A stretch of 64,000 nt of DNA from Jhaorihella thermophila (GTDB taxonomy: Bacteria > Pseudomonadota > Alphaproteobacteria > Rhodobacterales > Rhodobacteraceae): positions 124,001-188,000 of the forward strand of contig NZ_FNVD01000004.1 in NCBI RefSeq assembly GCF_900108275.1. Direction: 5' to 3'. Below, in pieces: positions 46,463 through 55,790 of the stretch (within the stretch, counting starts at the first letter, position 1; each line of letters opens with the position of its first letter). A program made the position numbers and the translations under genes. Below the pieces are notes generated by a model that was not told where the DNA came from, searched no databases, and worked only from the letters and a program-made list of their open reading frames with translations.

Positions 46463-47257
46463 ATGAAGAACATTGGCGGCACCCCCCGACCCCGCCTGCG
46501 CAAGAAGGCCCGGCGCGAGCAGATCCTGCTGGAACTGAAGCTGCACCCGCATGTTCGCGTGTCCGAACTGGCTGAACGCTTCGGAGTGTCCACCGAAACC
46601 GTGCGCCGGGATTTCGAGGCGCTCAGCGCCGACGGGTTGCTGTTTCGCGCCCATGGCGGCGGGTCGGCGCCGATGCGCGGGCACTATCCGGGGTTGGACG
46701 AGCGCAGCCGCCAGGGCATGGAAGAGCGCGAGCGCATCGGCCGCCATGCGGCCGGTCTGGTGCAACCCGGCGACACGCTGATGATCGACGCCGGTTCGAC
46801 CACGCTGCAGATGGCGCGGTTCCTGGCCTATGCCGGAACCCCCTGCACGGTGCTGACCAACAGCCTGCCGGTAGCGATGACGCTGGGCCAGGGCGAGACG
46901 GCCGAGGTGATCCTGTGCCCTGGCGAATATCTGGCGTCGGAATCGGCGGTGATCGGGCCGGAAACCGTGGCGTTCATCGAGTCGCACATGGTCGATCAGT
47001 GCTTTATCGGTGCCACCGCTATAGACCCTCGGGGCGTGTCGGAAACCGCGCGCGGGTTTGCTTCGGTCAAGAGGGCGATGATCCGGCGCAGTCGCCGGAC
47101 CAATCTGCTGATTATCCGCGACAAGATGGGCGGGACCGGGTTCGCGCGGGTCTGCGGGCTGGATGACATCTCGGCGCTCATCACCGGCGCGGCGCCCGAA
47201 GGAAAGCTGGCCCGGGCGCTTGACCGGTCGGGGGTCGAGGCAATGGTCGCGACATGA
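46463..47257 (+). CDS. DeoR/GlpR-family transcriptional regulator
   Basis: A 264-residue regulator. The DeoR helix-turn-helix is HVRVSELAERFGVSTETVRR followed by DFEALSADGLLFRAHGG. The sugar-phosphate-sensing C-terminal domain includes GDTLMIDAGSTTLQMARFL, TVLTNSLPVAMTL and ESAVIGPETVAFIESHMVDQ. Such regulators sense phosphorylated sugars or glycerol-3-phosphate. Its former partner may have been the HAD phosphatase gene next to it, now broken; that makes its present target unclear. Confidence 0.9.
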   Translation: MKNIGGTPRPRLRKKARREQILLELKLHPHVRVSELAERFGVSTETVRRDFEALSADGLLFRAHGGGSAPMRGHYPGLDERSRQGMEERERIGRHAAGLVQPGDTLMIDAGSTTLQMARFLAYAGTPCTVLTNSLPVAMTLGQGETAEVILCPGEYLASESAVIGPETVAFIESHMVDQCFIGATAIDPRGVSETARGFASVKRAMIRRSRRTNLLIIRDKMGGTGFARVCGLDDISALITGAAPEGKLARALDRSGVEAMVAT

Positions 47258-47305
47258 ACCGGGAAAGACGATCGAAAGCCGCGTCCGATCGGGGGCAATC
47301 ATCGG

Positions 47306-47520
47306 ATGGATCCCCTGACCCGCTTGGCGCCGGAAGAAATCCTTGCGCTCTACCAGAACACCCGCCCGCGCCTGGCGTCACCGTCCAGCCTCGGCGCCGC
47401 CGGCCCGTGCCCGACCTGTCCGCGCTGGCGGATCGGTTCGACCTGTTCCTGCTGGATGTGTTCGGTGTCCTCGACAACGGCGAAACCGCCATCCCCGGCG
47501 CGGCCCGACGGATCGCCGAG
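47306..47520 (+). pseudogene. Truncated HAD-superfamily class IIA phosphatase gene
   Basis: ATG at 47306 opens MDPLTRLAPEEILALYQNTR, which reads like a true N-terminus. A later frame carries DLSALADRFDLFLLDVFGVL and DNGETAIPGAARRIAE, the catalytic DxDxV/T-type start of a HAD-IIA (NagD-like) phosphatase, with D.FGVL. The two parts are in different frames, so a frameshift lies near 47375-47410. The gene then ends at about 47520, where transposase sequence begins. The rest of the HAD protein (about 220 residues) is missing. Confidence 0.65.
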
Positions 47521-47880
47521 AAGGACCGCAACCAGGCTCATGCCCGCTGGCACGAGGTGGCCGACAGCCTGCGTGGCCGGTTCAGGGATGTCGCAGAGCT
47601 CATGGGCGAGGCAGAGCACGACGTTCTCGCCTGGATGGCCCACGACGAGAGCCTGCGCTCGAAGCTGCGCGGCACCAACCCGCTGGAACGCGTGAACAAG
47701 GAGATCAAACGGCGCGCCAACGTCGTCGGTATCTTCCCGAACCGCGCGGCTGTCGTGCGCCTCGTCGGTGCGCTGATGCTGGAGCAGAGCTACGAGCGGG
47801 CCCTGTCCCGACGCTACATGCCGGTGGACCGGTGGAAAAGCCGAGTGCCGTGTGCAACGATCCCGATACGGCGACGATGA
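47515..47880 (+). pseudogene. IS256-family transposase, C-terminal remnant fused in frame to the HAD fragment
   Basis: About 120 residues match the tail of IS256/Mutator-type transposases: AHARWHEVADSLRGRFRDVA, AEHDVLAWM, KLRGTNPLERVNKEIKRRAN and VVGIFPNRAAVVRLVGALML, ending near SRRYM. The first 270 or so residues and the left end are gone, so the element cannot move on its own. The junction with the HAD part is in frame, giving a chimeric open frame from 47254 to 47880. The right end of the element probably lies between 47900 and 48000 but no clear terminal repeat was recognised. Confidence 0.75.
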
Positions 47881-48000
47881 TCGCCGCCCGGTGAACGCGC
47901 AACACCAGCCATGAAGAAGCAGGTGGACGCCAGTTCCCACACCATCTCCCGGGGCGCTGCCGGCAACTGCACGCATGCAAGATCCACCCGCGTTCGGACG

Positions 48001-48031
48001 CGATCAAACACGGAATGGTCGCGTTTGATCG
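48001..48031. promoter_or_regulatory. 9-bp inverted repeat directly upstream of the btuB promoter
   Basis: CGATCAAAC (48001-48009) and GTTTGATCG (48023-48031) are perfect complements 13 bases apart. The right arm touches the -35 box. It could be a terminator stem from the old HAD/IS region, the edge of the IS footprint, or an operator. Confidence 0.4.
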
Positions 48032-48060
48032 TTGATCCGCGATGCCCCCGCGCCTATAGG
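48032..48060 (+). promoter_or_regulatory. Candidate promoter of the B12 uptake operon
   Basis: TTGATC (48032-48037) and TATAGG (48055-48060) are 17 bases apart. Transcription would start at about 48067, right where the riboswitch begins, which supports the call. Confidence 0.5.
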
Positions 48061-48065
48061 ACGGG

Positions 48066-48258
48066 ATGCTCTGGTTCGGCGGCGCGAGTCGCCGGCAATA
48101 GGGAATGCGGTGCGGCCCGGCCGGGCCAAGTCCGCAACTGCCCCCGCAACTGTAGGCGGAGAGCGCGGCCGGAATGACGCCACTGGACCCGGAACGGGTC
48201 CGGGAAGGTCCGGCCAGCGCGACGACCCGCAAGTCAGGAGACCTGCCAGAGCGATCAC
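48066..48258 (+). ncRNA. Cobalamin (B12) riboswitch
   Basis: All hallmark blocks of the adenosylcobalamin riboswitch are in order: AATAGGGAATGCGGTGCGG, then GCAACTGCCCCCGCAACTGT with AGGCGG (about 48135-48160), GCCACTGG, and the B12 box CCCGCAAGTCAGGAGACCTG (about 48236-48255). It lies in the 5' leader of btuB, about 135 bases before its start. High coenzyme B12 would reduce expression of the receptor and the genes behind it. Confidence 0.95.
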
Positions 48259-48394
48259 CTTCCACCGGCGCGGGGGGCGCCGGCAGGGCGGCGTCAGTTC
48301 CGTAGCGGTGACACCACTCTCACCCGCCGGCGGTGGGCGTCCCCGCCTTCCGCCGGTGCCAAGACAAAACGGAAGGTCCGGAAGGAACCGAGGA

Positions 48395-50227
48395 ATGAAA
48401 AAACCGATCGTGACAGCATCCGCGATCGCCCTGGCCAGCGCCACGGGCGCATTCGCACAAGAGGCCTTTGATCTGGGCGAGATCGCGGTCTTCGCCAACA
48501 AGGCCGGCGAGGAAACCGAACTGAAGCGCACCGGCACCACCATCGAGGTGGTGACCGAGGAGGATCTGCAAAAGGCATCCGAAACCACCGTGGCCGACTA
48601 TCTGGCCTCGCTGCCCGGCCTGACGGTCAGCGCCAATGGCGGCATCGGCGCCAACACGCAGGTCCGCATTCGCGGCCTTGACGGCAAATACATCAAGGTC
48701 ATGGTCAACGGCATCGACGTGACCGATCCCAGCCAGCCCCAGACCCAGTTCAACTGGGCCGGCATGACCACCAGCTCGGTCAGCCGGATCGAGGTGCTGA
48801 AGGGGTCGGCCTCGTCGCTCTATGGCTCGCGCGCAATCGGCGGCGTGATCAACATCACCACCGCGCCGCAAGGGGACGAACCGGGCACCCGCGCCACCGT
48901 GGCGGCCGAGGCCGGCAGCGAGAAGACCCGGCGCGCCGAGGCCGCCGTCACCCACCGCACCGAACGCGGCGGGCTGAGCCTTGCCGTGAACCGGGTGGAA
49001 ACCGACGGCTTCTCGGCCAGCGCCGCAGGGACCGAACCCGACGGCTACAAGGGCACGCAGCTGACGCTGTCGGGCGACGTGCAGGCGACCGACGTGCTGC
49101 GGCTGGGCTTTTCGACCTATTACCTGGATGCCGAAGGCGACTTTGACGAATTCGGCGGCGACGGGGCCCCGCCCTATGACGAAAACAACACCACCGACAC
49201 CCGTGCCGCCCGCGCCTGGGCGCAGCTGCAGACCGGGGCGGTGACGCACGAGCTGTCCTATACCTACTACAAGAACGATCGGGTCAGCAGCTCGAACGGG
49301 TTCGATTCGGTGTTCAACGGCAAGCGGAAAAAGCTGGACTATGTCGGCACCTGGACCCGGTCCGAGGCGCTGAGCCTCACCTACGGCGCCGATTGGGAAC
49401 AGGAGAACTTCGATTCCGGTTTCGACAGGGGCGAGGAGACCAGCACCGGCCTGTTCGGAGAGGTGCTCTATGCGCCGACCGCCGATCTGAACCTGGCCGC
49501 GTCGCTGCGTTATGACAATTACGACTCCTTCGGTGGCAACCTGTCGGGGCGGATCGCGGCGGCTTGGCAGGTCACGGATGCGACCACGATCAATGCCGTG
49601 GCGGCCACCGGGTTCCGGGCGCCGTCGCTCTATGAACTCAACAGCACGCTTTACGGCAACCCCAACCTCCAGCCCGAAGAAAGCCGCAGCCTCGAGCTGG
49701 GCGTGGTGCACCAGTTCGGCGGCGGCAGCTTCGTCCGGGCCACGGCCTTTCACACCGAGATCGACAACCTGATCCAGTTCGTGACCCTCAGCTTTGTCCC
49801 CTTTGCCGGCCAGTATCGGCAAGTGCCCGGCACGTCGCGGTCCAAGGGGATCGAGCTGGCCGGCGCCTGGGCGATCACGGGCTCGGCCCGGCTGGTGGCC
49901 AACTACACCTATACCGACGCCAAGGACGCCAACGGCGCGCGGCTCTTGCGGGTGCCGCGCCACGACGCGGCGATCGGGGTCGAGGCCGACTTTGCCGAAC
50001 GCTGGCGCGGCGCGCTGACCGTCCGTCATGTGGCCGACCGCCCGGACGAGTTCGGCACGGTGATGGCGGACTACACGGTGGCCAACGCCACCCTGTCCTA
50101 TGACATCACCGACCGCGCCACCGCGTATCTGCGCATCGAGAACCTGACTGACGAAGACTACCAGACCGCGGGCGGCTTCAACGCCCCCGGACGGGGCGTC
50201 TTCGCGGGCATCCGTGCGGCCTTCTAG
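48395..50227 (+). CDS. btuB: TonB-dependent vitamin B12 receptor
   Basis: A 610-residue outer-membrane receptor. Signal peptide MKKPIVTASAIALASATGAF is followed by a mature start with a TonB-box-like EIAVFAN, a plug domain (LASLPGLTVSANGGIG, VRIRGLDGKYIKVMVNG, EVLKGSASSLYGSRAIGGVI) and a beta-barrel ending in the aromatic terminal residue (GIRAAF). It is placed under a cobalamin riboswitch, which makes cobalamin the clear substrate. GAAGGA lies upstream of the ATG. Ends 14 bases inside the start of the btuF-like gene. Confidence 0.93.
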   Translation: MKKPIVTASAIALASATGAFAQEAFDLGEIAVFANKAGEETELKRTGTTIEVVTEEDLQKASETTVADYLASLPGLTVSANGGIGANTQVRIRGLDGKYIKVMVNGIDVTDPSQPQTQFNWAGMTTSSVSRIEVLKGSASSLYGSRAIGGVINITTAPQGDEPGTRATVAAEAGSEKTRRAEAAVTHRTERGGLSLAVNRVETDGFSASAAGTEPDGYKGTQLTLSGDVQATDVLRLGFSTYYLDAEGDFDEFGGDGAPPYDENNTTDTRAARAWAQLQTGAVTHELSYTYYKNDRVSSSNGFDSVFNGKRKKLDYVGTWTRSEALSLTYGADWEQENFDSGFDRGEETSTGLFGEVLYAPTADLNLAASLRYDNYDSFGGNLSGRIAAAWQVTDATTINAVAATGFRAPSLYELNSTLYGNPNLQPEESRSLELGVVHQFGGGSFVRATAFHTEIDNLIQFVTLSFVPFAGQYRQVPGTSRSKGIELAGAWAITGSARLVANYTYTDAKDANGARLLRVPRHDAAIGVEADFAERWRGALTVRHVADRPDEFGTVMADYTVANATLSYDITDRATAYLRIENLTDEDYQTAGGFNAPGRGVFAGIRAAF

Positions 50228-51050
50228 GCTCATATCCCTGACCGTCGCGCTGGCGATCGCCGGCGCGGCGGCCCTGGCGCAACCGCCGCGCCGGGTCGTA
50301 TCGGTCAACCTGTGCACCGATCAGCTGGCGCTGCTGCTGGCCGCGCCGGGGCAGCTGGTCTCGGTGTCCCGTCTGGCCCACGACCCCGACAGCTCGGCGC
50401 TGCATCGCCGGGCGCGGGCGATCCCCACCAACGGCTCGGGCGCCGAAGAGGTCTATCTGCTGAACCCCGACCTGGTGCTGGCCGGCACCTATACCGCCGA
50501 TGCCACGGTGCGGATGCTGCGGGATCTGGGCATCCCCGTGGAGCGCTTTGCGCCGGCGCGGTCGCTGGAGGACATCCCCGCGCGGCTGGCGCAGATGGGC
50601 CGCGCGCTGGGACGCGAGGACGAGGCCGCGCGCCAGATCGCCGCCTTTCGCGCCGAGCTGGCCGCGCTGTCCGACCCGCCCGCGCGGCGCCCGCGCGCGG
50701 CGCTCTACTATGTCAACAGCTACACCTTGGGCGACCGGTCGCTTGCGGGCGCGATTCTGAACGCCGCGGGCTTTGCCAATGTCGCCTCCGAGACCGGGCT
50801 GACCCACGGCGGCACCCTGCCGCTGGAGCAGCTCGTGCTGCTGGCGCCCGAGGTGATCGTCAAGGGGCGCGACTATCCCGGGCAGGCCCGCGCCGAGGAT
50901 CCGCTGACCCACCCTGCCCTGCGCGCGCTGGAACGCACCCGCGTCGTGGGCACGTTGACCGACCGCGACTGGATCTGCGGCACGCCGCTGGTGCTGAACG
51001 CGATCCGACGCCTGCGTGATCTGCGCCTGTCGATGGAGGCCGGGCGATGA
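50214..51050 (+). CDS. btuF: Periplasmic B12-binding protein of ABC importer
   Basis: A 278-residue cluster-II substrate-binding protein. A signal peptide (LISLTVALAIAGAAALAQPP) comes first, then VVSVNLCTDQLALLLAA, the family start of BtuF-like helical-backbone proteins, and YLLNPDLVLAGTYTADATV. Start is a GTG at 50214 inside the end of btuB, giving a 14-base overlap. It would hand cobalamin from the periplasm to the BtuCD-type transporter encoded next. Context (riboswitch, btuB, cbiZ) makes cobalamin or cobinamide more likely than a siderophore. Confidence 0.88.
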   Translation: MRPSRLISLTVALAIAGAAALAQPPRRVVSVNLCTDQLALLLAAPGQLVSVSRLAHDPDSSALHRRARAIPTNGSGAEEVYLLNPDLVLAGTYTADATVRMLRDLGIPVERFAPARSLEDIPARLAQMGRALGREDEAARQIAAFRAELAALSDPPARRPRAALYYVNSYTLGDRSLAGAILNAAGFANVASETGLTHGGTLPLEQLVLLAPEVIVKGRDYPGQARAEDPLTHPALRALERTRVVGTLTDRDWICGTPLVLNAIRRLRDLRLSMEAGR

Positions 51051-52023
51051 GGCTCGCCGCCACCCTGGTCGCGCTGTGCGCCGCGCTGTTCGTTCTGTCG
51101 CTGGTTACCGGATATGCATCCGTGCCCGCCGGACAGGCCCTGAAGGCGCTGATCATCGGCGACGGAACGCCATTGTCGGTGGTGATGCGCGAAATCCGCC
51201 TGCCGCGGGCGCTGCTGGCGGCGATGATCGGGGCATCGCTGGGGCTGTCGGGTGCGGCGCTTCAGGGCTATCTGCGCAACCCCCTGGCCGAGCCGGGGCT
51301 GATCGGCATTTCCGGTGCCGCCGCGCTGGGGGCGGTGCTGGCGATCCAGACCGGTCTGACGCTGCATTTCGCGCTGGCGCTGCCGCTGGCGGCGCTGGGA
51401 ATGGCGGTGCTGGGGGTGCTGCTGATCCTTGCGCTGGCCGGCCCGCGCGGCGGGTCGATCACGCTGATCCTGGCGGGGATCGCGATCTCGGCGCTGGCCT
51501 CGGCGCTGACCTCGCTGGTTCTGAACCTGTCGCCCAACCCGTTTGCCGCCGCCGACATCGTGTTCTGGATGATGGGATCGCTGGCGGATCGGTCCTTTGC
51601 CCATGTCTGGCTGGCGCTGCCTTTCATGGCCCTGGGTTGGGTCATGCTGGCGCGGCTGGGCCGGGGGCTCGACGCGCTGACGCTGGGCGAGGACGCGGCC
51701 CAGGCGATGGGCGTGCATCTGCCCCGGCTGCGGCTGGCGCTGGTGATCGGCACCGCCTGCGCGGTGGGGGCCGCGACCGCCGTGGCCGGTGCCATCGGGT
51801 TCGTCGGGCTGGTGGTGCCGCACCTGCTGCGCCCGCTGGTGGGGGCGCGGCCGTCGGCGCTCTTGTGGGCCTCGGCGCTGGGTGGGGCGGCTATGGTGCT
51901 GGCCACCGATATCGCGGTGCGGGTGGCCCTGCCCGACCGCGACCTCAAGCTCGGCGTGCTGATGGCTCTGGTGGGTGCGCCGCTGTTTCTGCACCTGATC
52001 TACAAGACGCGGAAGGAGCTGCC

Positions 52024-52027
<4 letters not shown>
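51047..52027 (+). CDS. btuC: FecCD/BtuC-family ABC permease for B12
   Basis: A 326-residue membrane protein with about ten helices. The family motifs are REIRLPRALLAAMIGASLGLSGAALQGYLRNPLAEPGLIGIS and GAIGFVGLVVPHLLRPLVG, the conserved GFVGLVVPH cytoplasmic loop that contacts the ATPase. The ATG overlaps the stop of btuF by 4 bases and its own stop overlaps btuD by 4, so the importer genes are coupled. Confidence 0.93.
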
Positions 52028-52778
<751 letters not shown>

Positions 52779-52782
<4 letters not shown>

Positions 52783-53432
52783 CGCTGACACTGGACCGCC
52801 CCTGGCTGGAATGGCGCCTGCCTGCGCCGATGCAGGTGCTGAGCTGGTCGATCACCCGGCCAGGATTCGTCACCGCCGACCGGATCCTCTGGCGCGAAGT
52901 GCGCAATGCCGACCTGCCGCACGATCTGGACGTGCTGCGCTGGCTGCGGGGCGAGCTGGCGGAGCGCGGGGCCAAGGATGCCGTGGCCATGCTGACCTCG
53001 CGCGATCTGAATGCATATGAAACCGCCACCGCCACGGCCGAAGACGTCACCGCGCACTGCGTTGCCACGGTGGGCCTGTCGAACGCCGAACGCATCGGCA
53101 CGCGGCTGGACCGCTCGGGCAAGGACTGGGGCACGATCAACGTCGCGGTGGCCCTGTCCGAACCTCTGTCCGGGGCCGCGCTGGTCGAGTCGCTGTCGAT
53201 CGTCGCCCAGGCCCGCACTGCGGCGGTCATGGATACCGGCCACGCCCTGCCCACCGGCATCGCCACCGGCACCGGCACCGACTGCATCGCCGTCGCCGCG
53301 CCGCCGGGCACCGCGCCCTATGCAGGGATGCACACGCCCGTCGGCGAAACCGTGGGGCGGGCGGTGTATGATGCCGTGCGGCGCGGCGCGCAGGTCTGGA
53401 TGGACACGGTGCGACGCAAGGATACCGTCTGA
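52779..53432 (+). CDS. cbiZ: Adenosylcobinamide amidohydrolase
   Basis: A 217-residue CbiZ-family protein: LSWSITRPGFVTADRILWRE, AMLTSRDLNAYETATATAED, ATVGLSNAERIG and the C-terminal PPGTAPYAGMHTPVGETVGR are family segments. CbiZ removes the aminopropanol side chain of adenosylcobinamide or pseudo-B12 to give adenosylcobyric acid, so the cell can salvage incomplete corrinoids or remodel foreign ones. This was known first from archaea and later from Rhodobacter. Being in the uptake operon suggests that the importer brings in mixed corrinoids. Confidence 0.92.
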
Positions 53433-53461
53433 TGCCCCGCCTCGAACCGGAGTGAACGCCC

Positions 53462-54091
53462 ATGATCCCACAATCGCTATTGGAGTTTCTCGATCGCGGC
53501 GGTCCCACCATGTGGCTGATCGCGGCGCTCAGCGTGCTGACGCTGGCCCTGATCCTGTGGAAGACATGGCAGCTTGCGCGTCTGGGCGCGTGGTCGGGCG
53601 CGGCCACCGCGCAGGCGATCCGGCTGTGGACCGAAGGCCAGGCCGAGGCCGCACTGGCCACCGTCGCGGGGCGCCGCAGCCTGCGGGCGCGGCTCGCCCA
53701 TGCGGCGATGTCGGCGCGGCTCGACCCGGCGCTGGACGACGCCGCCGCGCGCGAGGAAACTGCCCGCGCCGCCCGCGCCGATCTGGCCGAAGCCCGACGC
53801 GGCCTGCGCGCGCTGGAGCTGATCGCCACGATCGCGCCGCTGCTGGGCCTGCTGGGCACGGTGCTGGGCATGATCGAGGCATTCCAGACCCTGCAACAGG
53901 CCGGCGCGCGCGCCGAGCCCTCGGCGCTGGCCGGCGGCATCTGGGAGGCGCTTCTGACCACCGCCGCCGGCATGGCGGTTGCGATCCCGGCGGGCGTCGC
54001 GCTCAGCTGGTTCGAAAGCGTCGCCGACGCGCTGCAGGCGGACATGGAGGACGCCGCCACCCGGATCTTTGTCCGTGGGGGGCGGGGCTGA
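53462..54091 (+). CDS. exbB: ExbB-like proton channel subunit (MotA/TolQ/ExbB family)
   Basis: A 209-residue inner-membrane protein with three helices: one near the N-terminus (GGPTMWLIAALSVLTLALIL), and a pair around LELIATIAPLLGLLGTVLGM and LLTTAAGMAVAIPAGVALSW. The conserved GLLGTVLGMI and the following EAFQTLQQAG are hallmark ExbB sequence. It forms the proton-driven motor with the two ExbD proteins that energises TonB. It starts 29 bases after cbiZ. Stop overlaps the next start by one base (TGATG). Confidence 0.92.
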   Translation: MIPQSLLEFLDRGGPTMWLIAALSVLTLALILWKTWQLARLGAWSGAATAQAIRLWTEGQAEAALATVAGRRSLRARLAHAAMSARLDPALDDAAAREETARAARADLAEARRGLRALELIATIAPLLGLLGTVLGMIEAFQTLQQAGARAEPSALAGGIWEALLTTAAGMAVAIPAGVALSWFESVADALQADMEDAATRIFVRGGRG

Positions 54092-54471
54092 TGTTCGCCT
54101 TTGCCGAACCGCGCCCGCGGCGGCGGCCCAGCCTCACGCCGATGATCGACGTGGTGTTCCTGCTTCTGGTGTTCTTCATGCTGGCCTCGCGCTTCGGCCA
54201 CGAAACCGCCCTTCCCCTGACCGCTGGCGGGGCGGGCGACGTGTCTTGGGAGGGGCCGCCGCGCCTGATAACGGTGCTGCCCGATATCGTCACCCTGAAC
54301 GGCGGGCCAGCCGAAATCGACACGCTGGCCGAGCGACTGGCCCCGCTCATGCCGGAGCCCGATGCGCCGGTTCTGGTGCGCGCGGGCAATGGAACCCGTC
54401 TGGCGCGGCTGATCGCGGTGATCGATGCCCTGCGCGCCGCCGGCCTGACCCGGCTCGTCATCGTGGAATAG
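54091..54471 (+). CDS. exbD: ExbD/TolR-family protein, first copy
   Basis: A 126-residue protein with one N-terminal helix preceded by basic residues (RPRRRPSLTPMIDVVFLLLV) and the conserved aspartate in PMIDVVFLLLVFFML. The rest is a small periplasmic domain. The aspartate is the proton-carrying residue. ATG overlaps the exbB stop. A second, divergent ExbD follows at once. Confidence 0.92.
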   Translation: MFAFAEPRPRRRPSLTPMIDVVFLLLVFFMLASRFGHETALPLTAGGAGDVSWEGPPRLITVLPDIVTLNGGPAEIDTLAERLAPLMPEPDAPVLVRAGNGTRLARLIAVIDALRAAGLTRLVIVE

Positions 54472-54475
54472 GCCG

Positions 54476-54874
54476 ATGCAGTTCTGCACCCCCCGCCTCC
54501 GCACCCGGTCCGAAAACATCGTCCCGATGATCAACGTCGTGTTCCTGCTGCTGATCTTTTTCCTGATGACCGCGCAGATCGCCCCGCCCGACCCGTTCGA
54601 GATTACCCCACCCGCGGCTGACGGCGGTGACGCGGCCAGAACCGGCACCCCGGTCCTGCTGATCGGAGCCGACGGCGCGCTGGCCTTTGGCGATGCCCGG
54701 GGCGATGCCGTTTTCGACGCGCTCTCCGCGCTTGACCGGGCCGCGCCGCTTCTGATCCGCGCCGACGAGGCTCTGCCCGCGCGCGATCTGGCCGCCCTGC
54801 TGCCCCGGCTGGCGGGGATGGGCTTTGCCGACCTGTCGCTGGCCACCGTGCCGGCGCCTGCCGGGGCCGACTGA
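54476..54874 (+). CDS. exbD: ExbD/TolR-family protein, second copy
   Basis: A 132-residue protein of the same plan, but the helix reads VPMINVVFLLLIFFLMTAQI: the usual aspartate position after PMI is an asparagine. If that residue is the proton carrier, this copy may be a non-conducting structural partner of the first ExbD. Its periplasmic part is only loosely similar to the first. It overlaps tonB by one base. Confidence 0.9.
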   Translation: MQFCTPRLRTRSENIVPMINVVFLLLIFFLMTAQIAPPDPFEITPPAADGGDAARTGTPVLLIGADGALAFGDARGDAVFDALSALDRAAPLLIRADEALPARDLAALLPRLAGMGFADLSLATVPAPAGAD

Positions 54875-55758
54875 TGCGCCCGGCCGAGGCGGTCATATTC
54901 CTGACCCTGGCCGCCGGCCTTCATGTCGGCGCCTGGCAACTGGCGCCCCGGATCCAGGGCACCGCGTCCGACGGAGGACCGGGCACGGCAAGGCTGACCC
55001 TTGCACCGGCCACCCCGCGACTGGCCGCGCTGGCCCGGTCCTGGACGCGCCCGCCGGCACTCGGGCAGGCGCCGCAACCCGCTATCGCGAAACGGGTCGA
55101 TACCCCGCCCGACCGGCCCCTCGAACCCATACAGCCGGCCGCTCGGCCCGTGTCGCAGGCGCTGGCGGTGGTCAAGCCGGATCCGCTGCCCCGGTCCGAT
55201 CGGACAACCCCGGCGCCGCCGGTACCGCCCGAGGCAGCAACCGCCGCGCCCCCACCACCTCCGGCCCCGGTCAAGGCAGCGCAACCGCCCCGGTTGCAGG
55301 AGCCCGCGCGCAGGCCCGCACGCCCGGCCCCGCCCGCCCGGGCGTATGCGGACAAATCCCGCGACGCGGCCCCCGCGATCCCGGCGCAGGTGGCCTCGGG
55401 CGGCGGCGCGCCCGCCGATCGCAAGGTCGGCAAAAAGGGCGCGGACAAGACCCAATCCAACACATCGGGGGGCCGCGACCGCCTGCTGGCGCAATGGGGC
55501 GCCCGGATCCAGAAAAAGGTCCACCGCCGTCTGATCTATCCGCGCGGAGCCTCCGGTTCGGGCACCGCGCGCGTGGCGCTGACCGTGGACCGGACCGGTC
55601 GGCTGGTTGCCACGAAATTGCTTCGTTCGGCGGGCCGCCGTCTTTTCGACAGGGCCGCCTTGAACGCCGTGGCACGGGCCGGCCGCTTCCCGCCCGCGCC
55701 AAAGGGCCTTTCGCGGGACACCTATACCTTTACCCTGTCCCTGGCGTTCCGGCGATAG
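54874..55758 (+). CDS. tonB: TonB-like energy transducer
   Basis: A 294-residue protein with one N-terminal helix (EAVIFLTLAAGLHVGAW), a long Pro/Ala/Arg-rich spacer (about residues 40-175) that crosses the periplasm, and a C-terminal TonB domain (IYPRGASGSGTARVALTVDR, GRLVATKLLRSAGRRLFDRA, RFPPAPKG). It would energise BtuB. Last gene of the operon. Confidence 0.9.
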   Translation: MRPAEAVIFLTLAAGLHVGAWQLAPRIQGTASDGGPGTARLTLAPATPRLAALARSWTRPPALGQAPQPAIAKRVDTPPDRPLEPIQPAARPVSQALAVVKPDPLPRSDRTTPAPPVPPEAATAAPPPPPAPVKAAQPPRLQEPARRPARPAPPARAYADKSRDAAPAIPAQVASGGGAPADRKVGKKGADKTQSNTSGGRDRLLAQWGARIQKKVHRRLIYPRGASGSGTARVALTVDRTGRLVATKLLRSAGRRLFDRAALNAVARAGRFPPAPKGLSRDTYTFTLSLAFRR

Positions 55759-55790
55759 GCCACGGCGCCGGAACGCATGCCGCAGCAGCG

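Noticed and set aside
47515-48000. Intact insertion sequence
   Set aside because: Only the transposase tail is present and no pair of terminal repeats was found.
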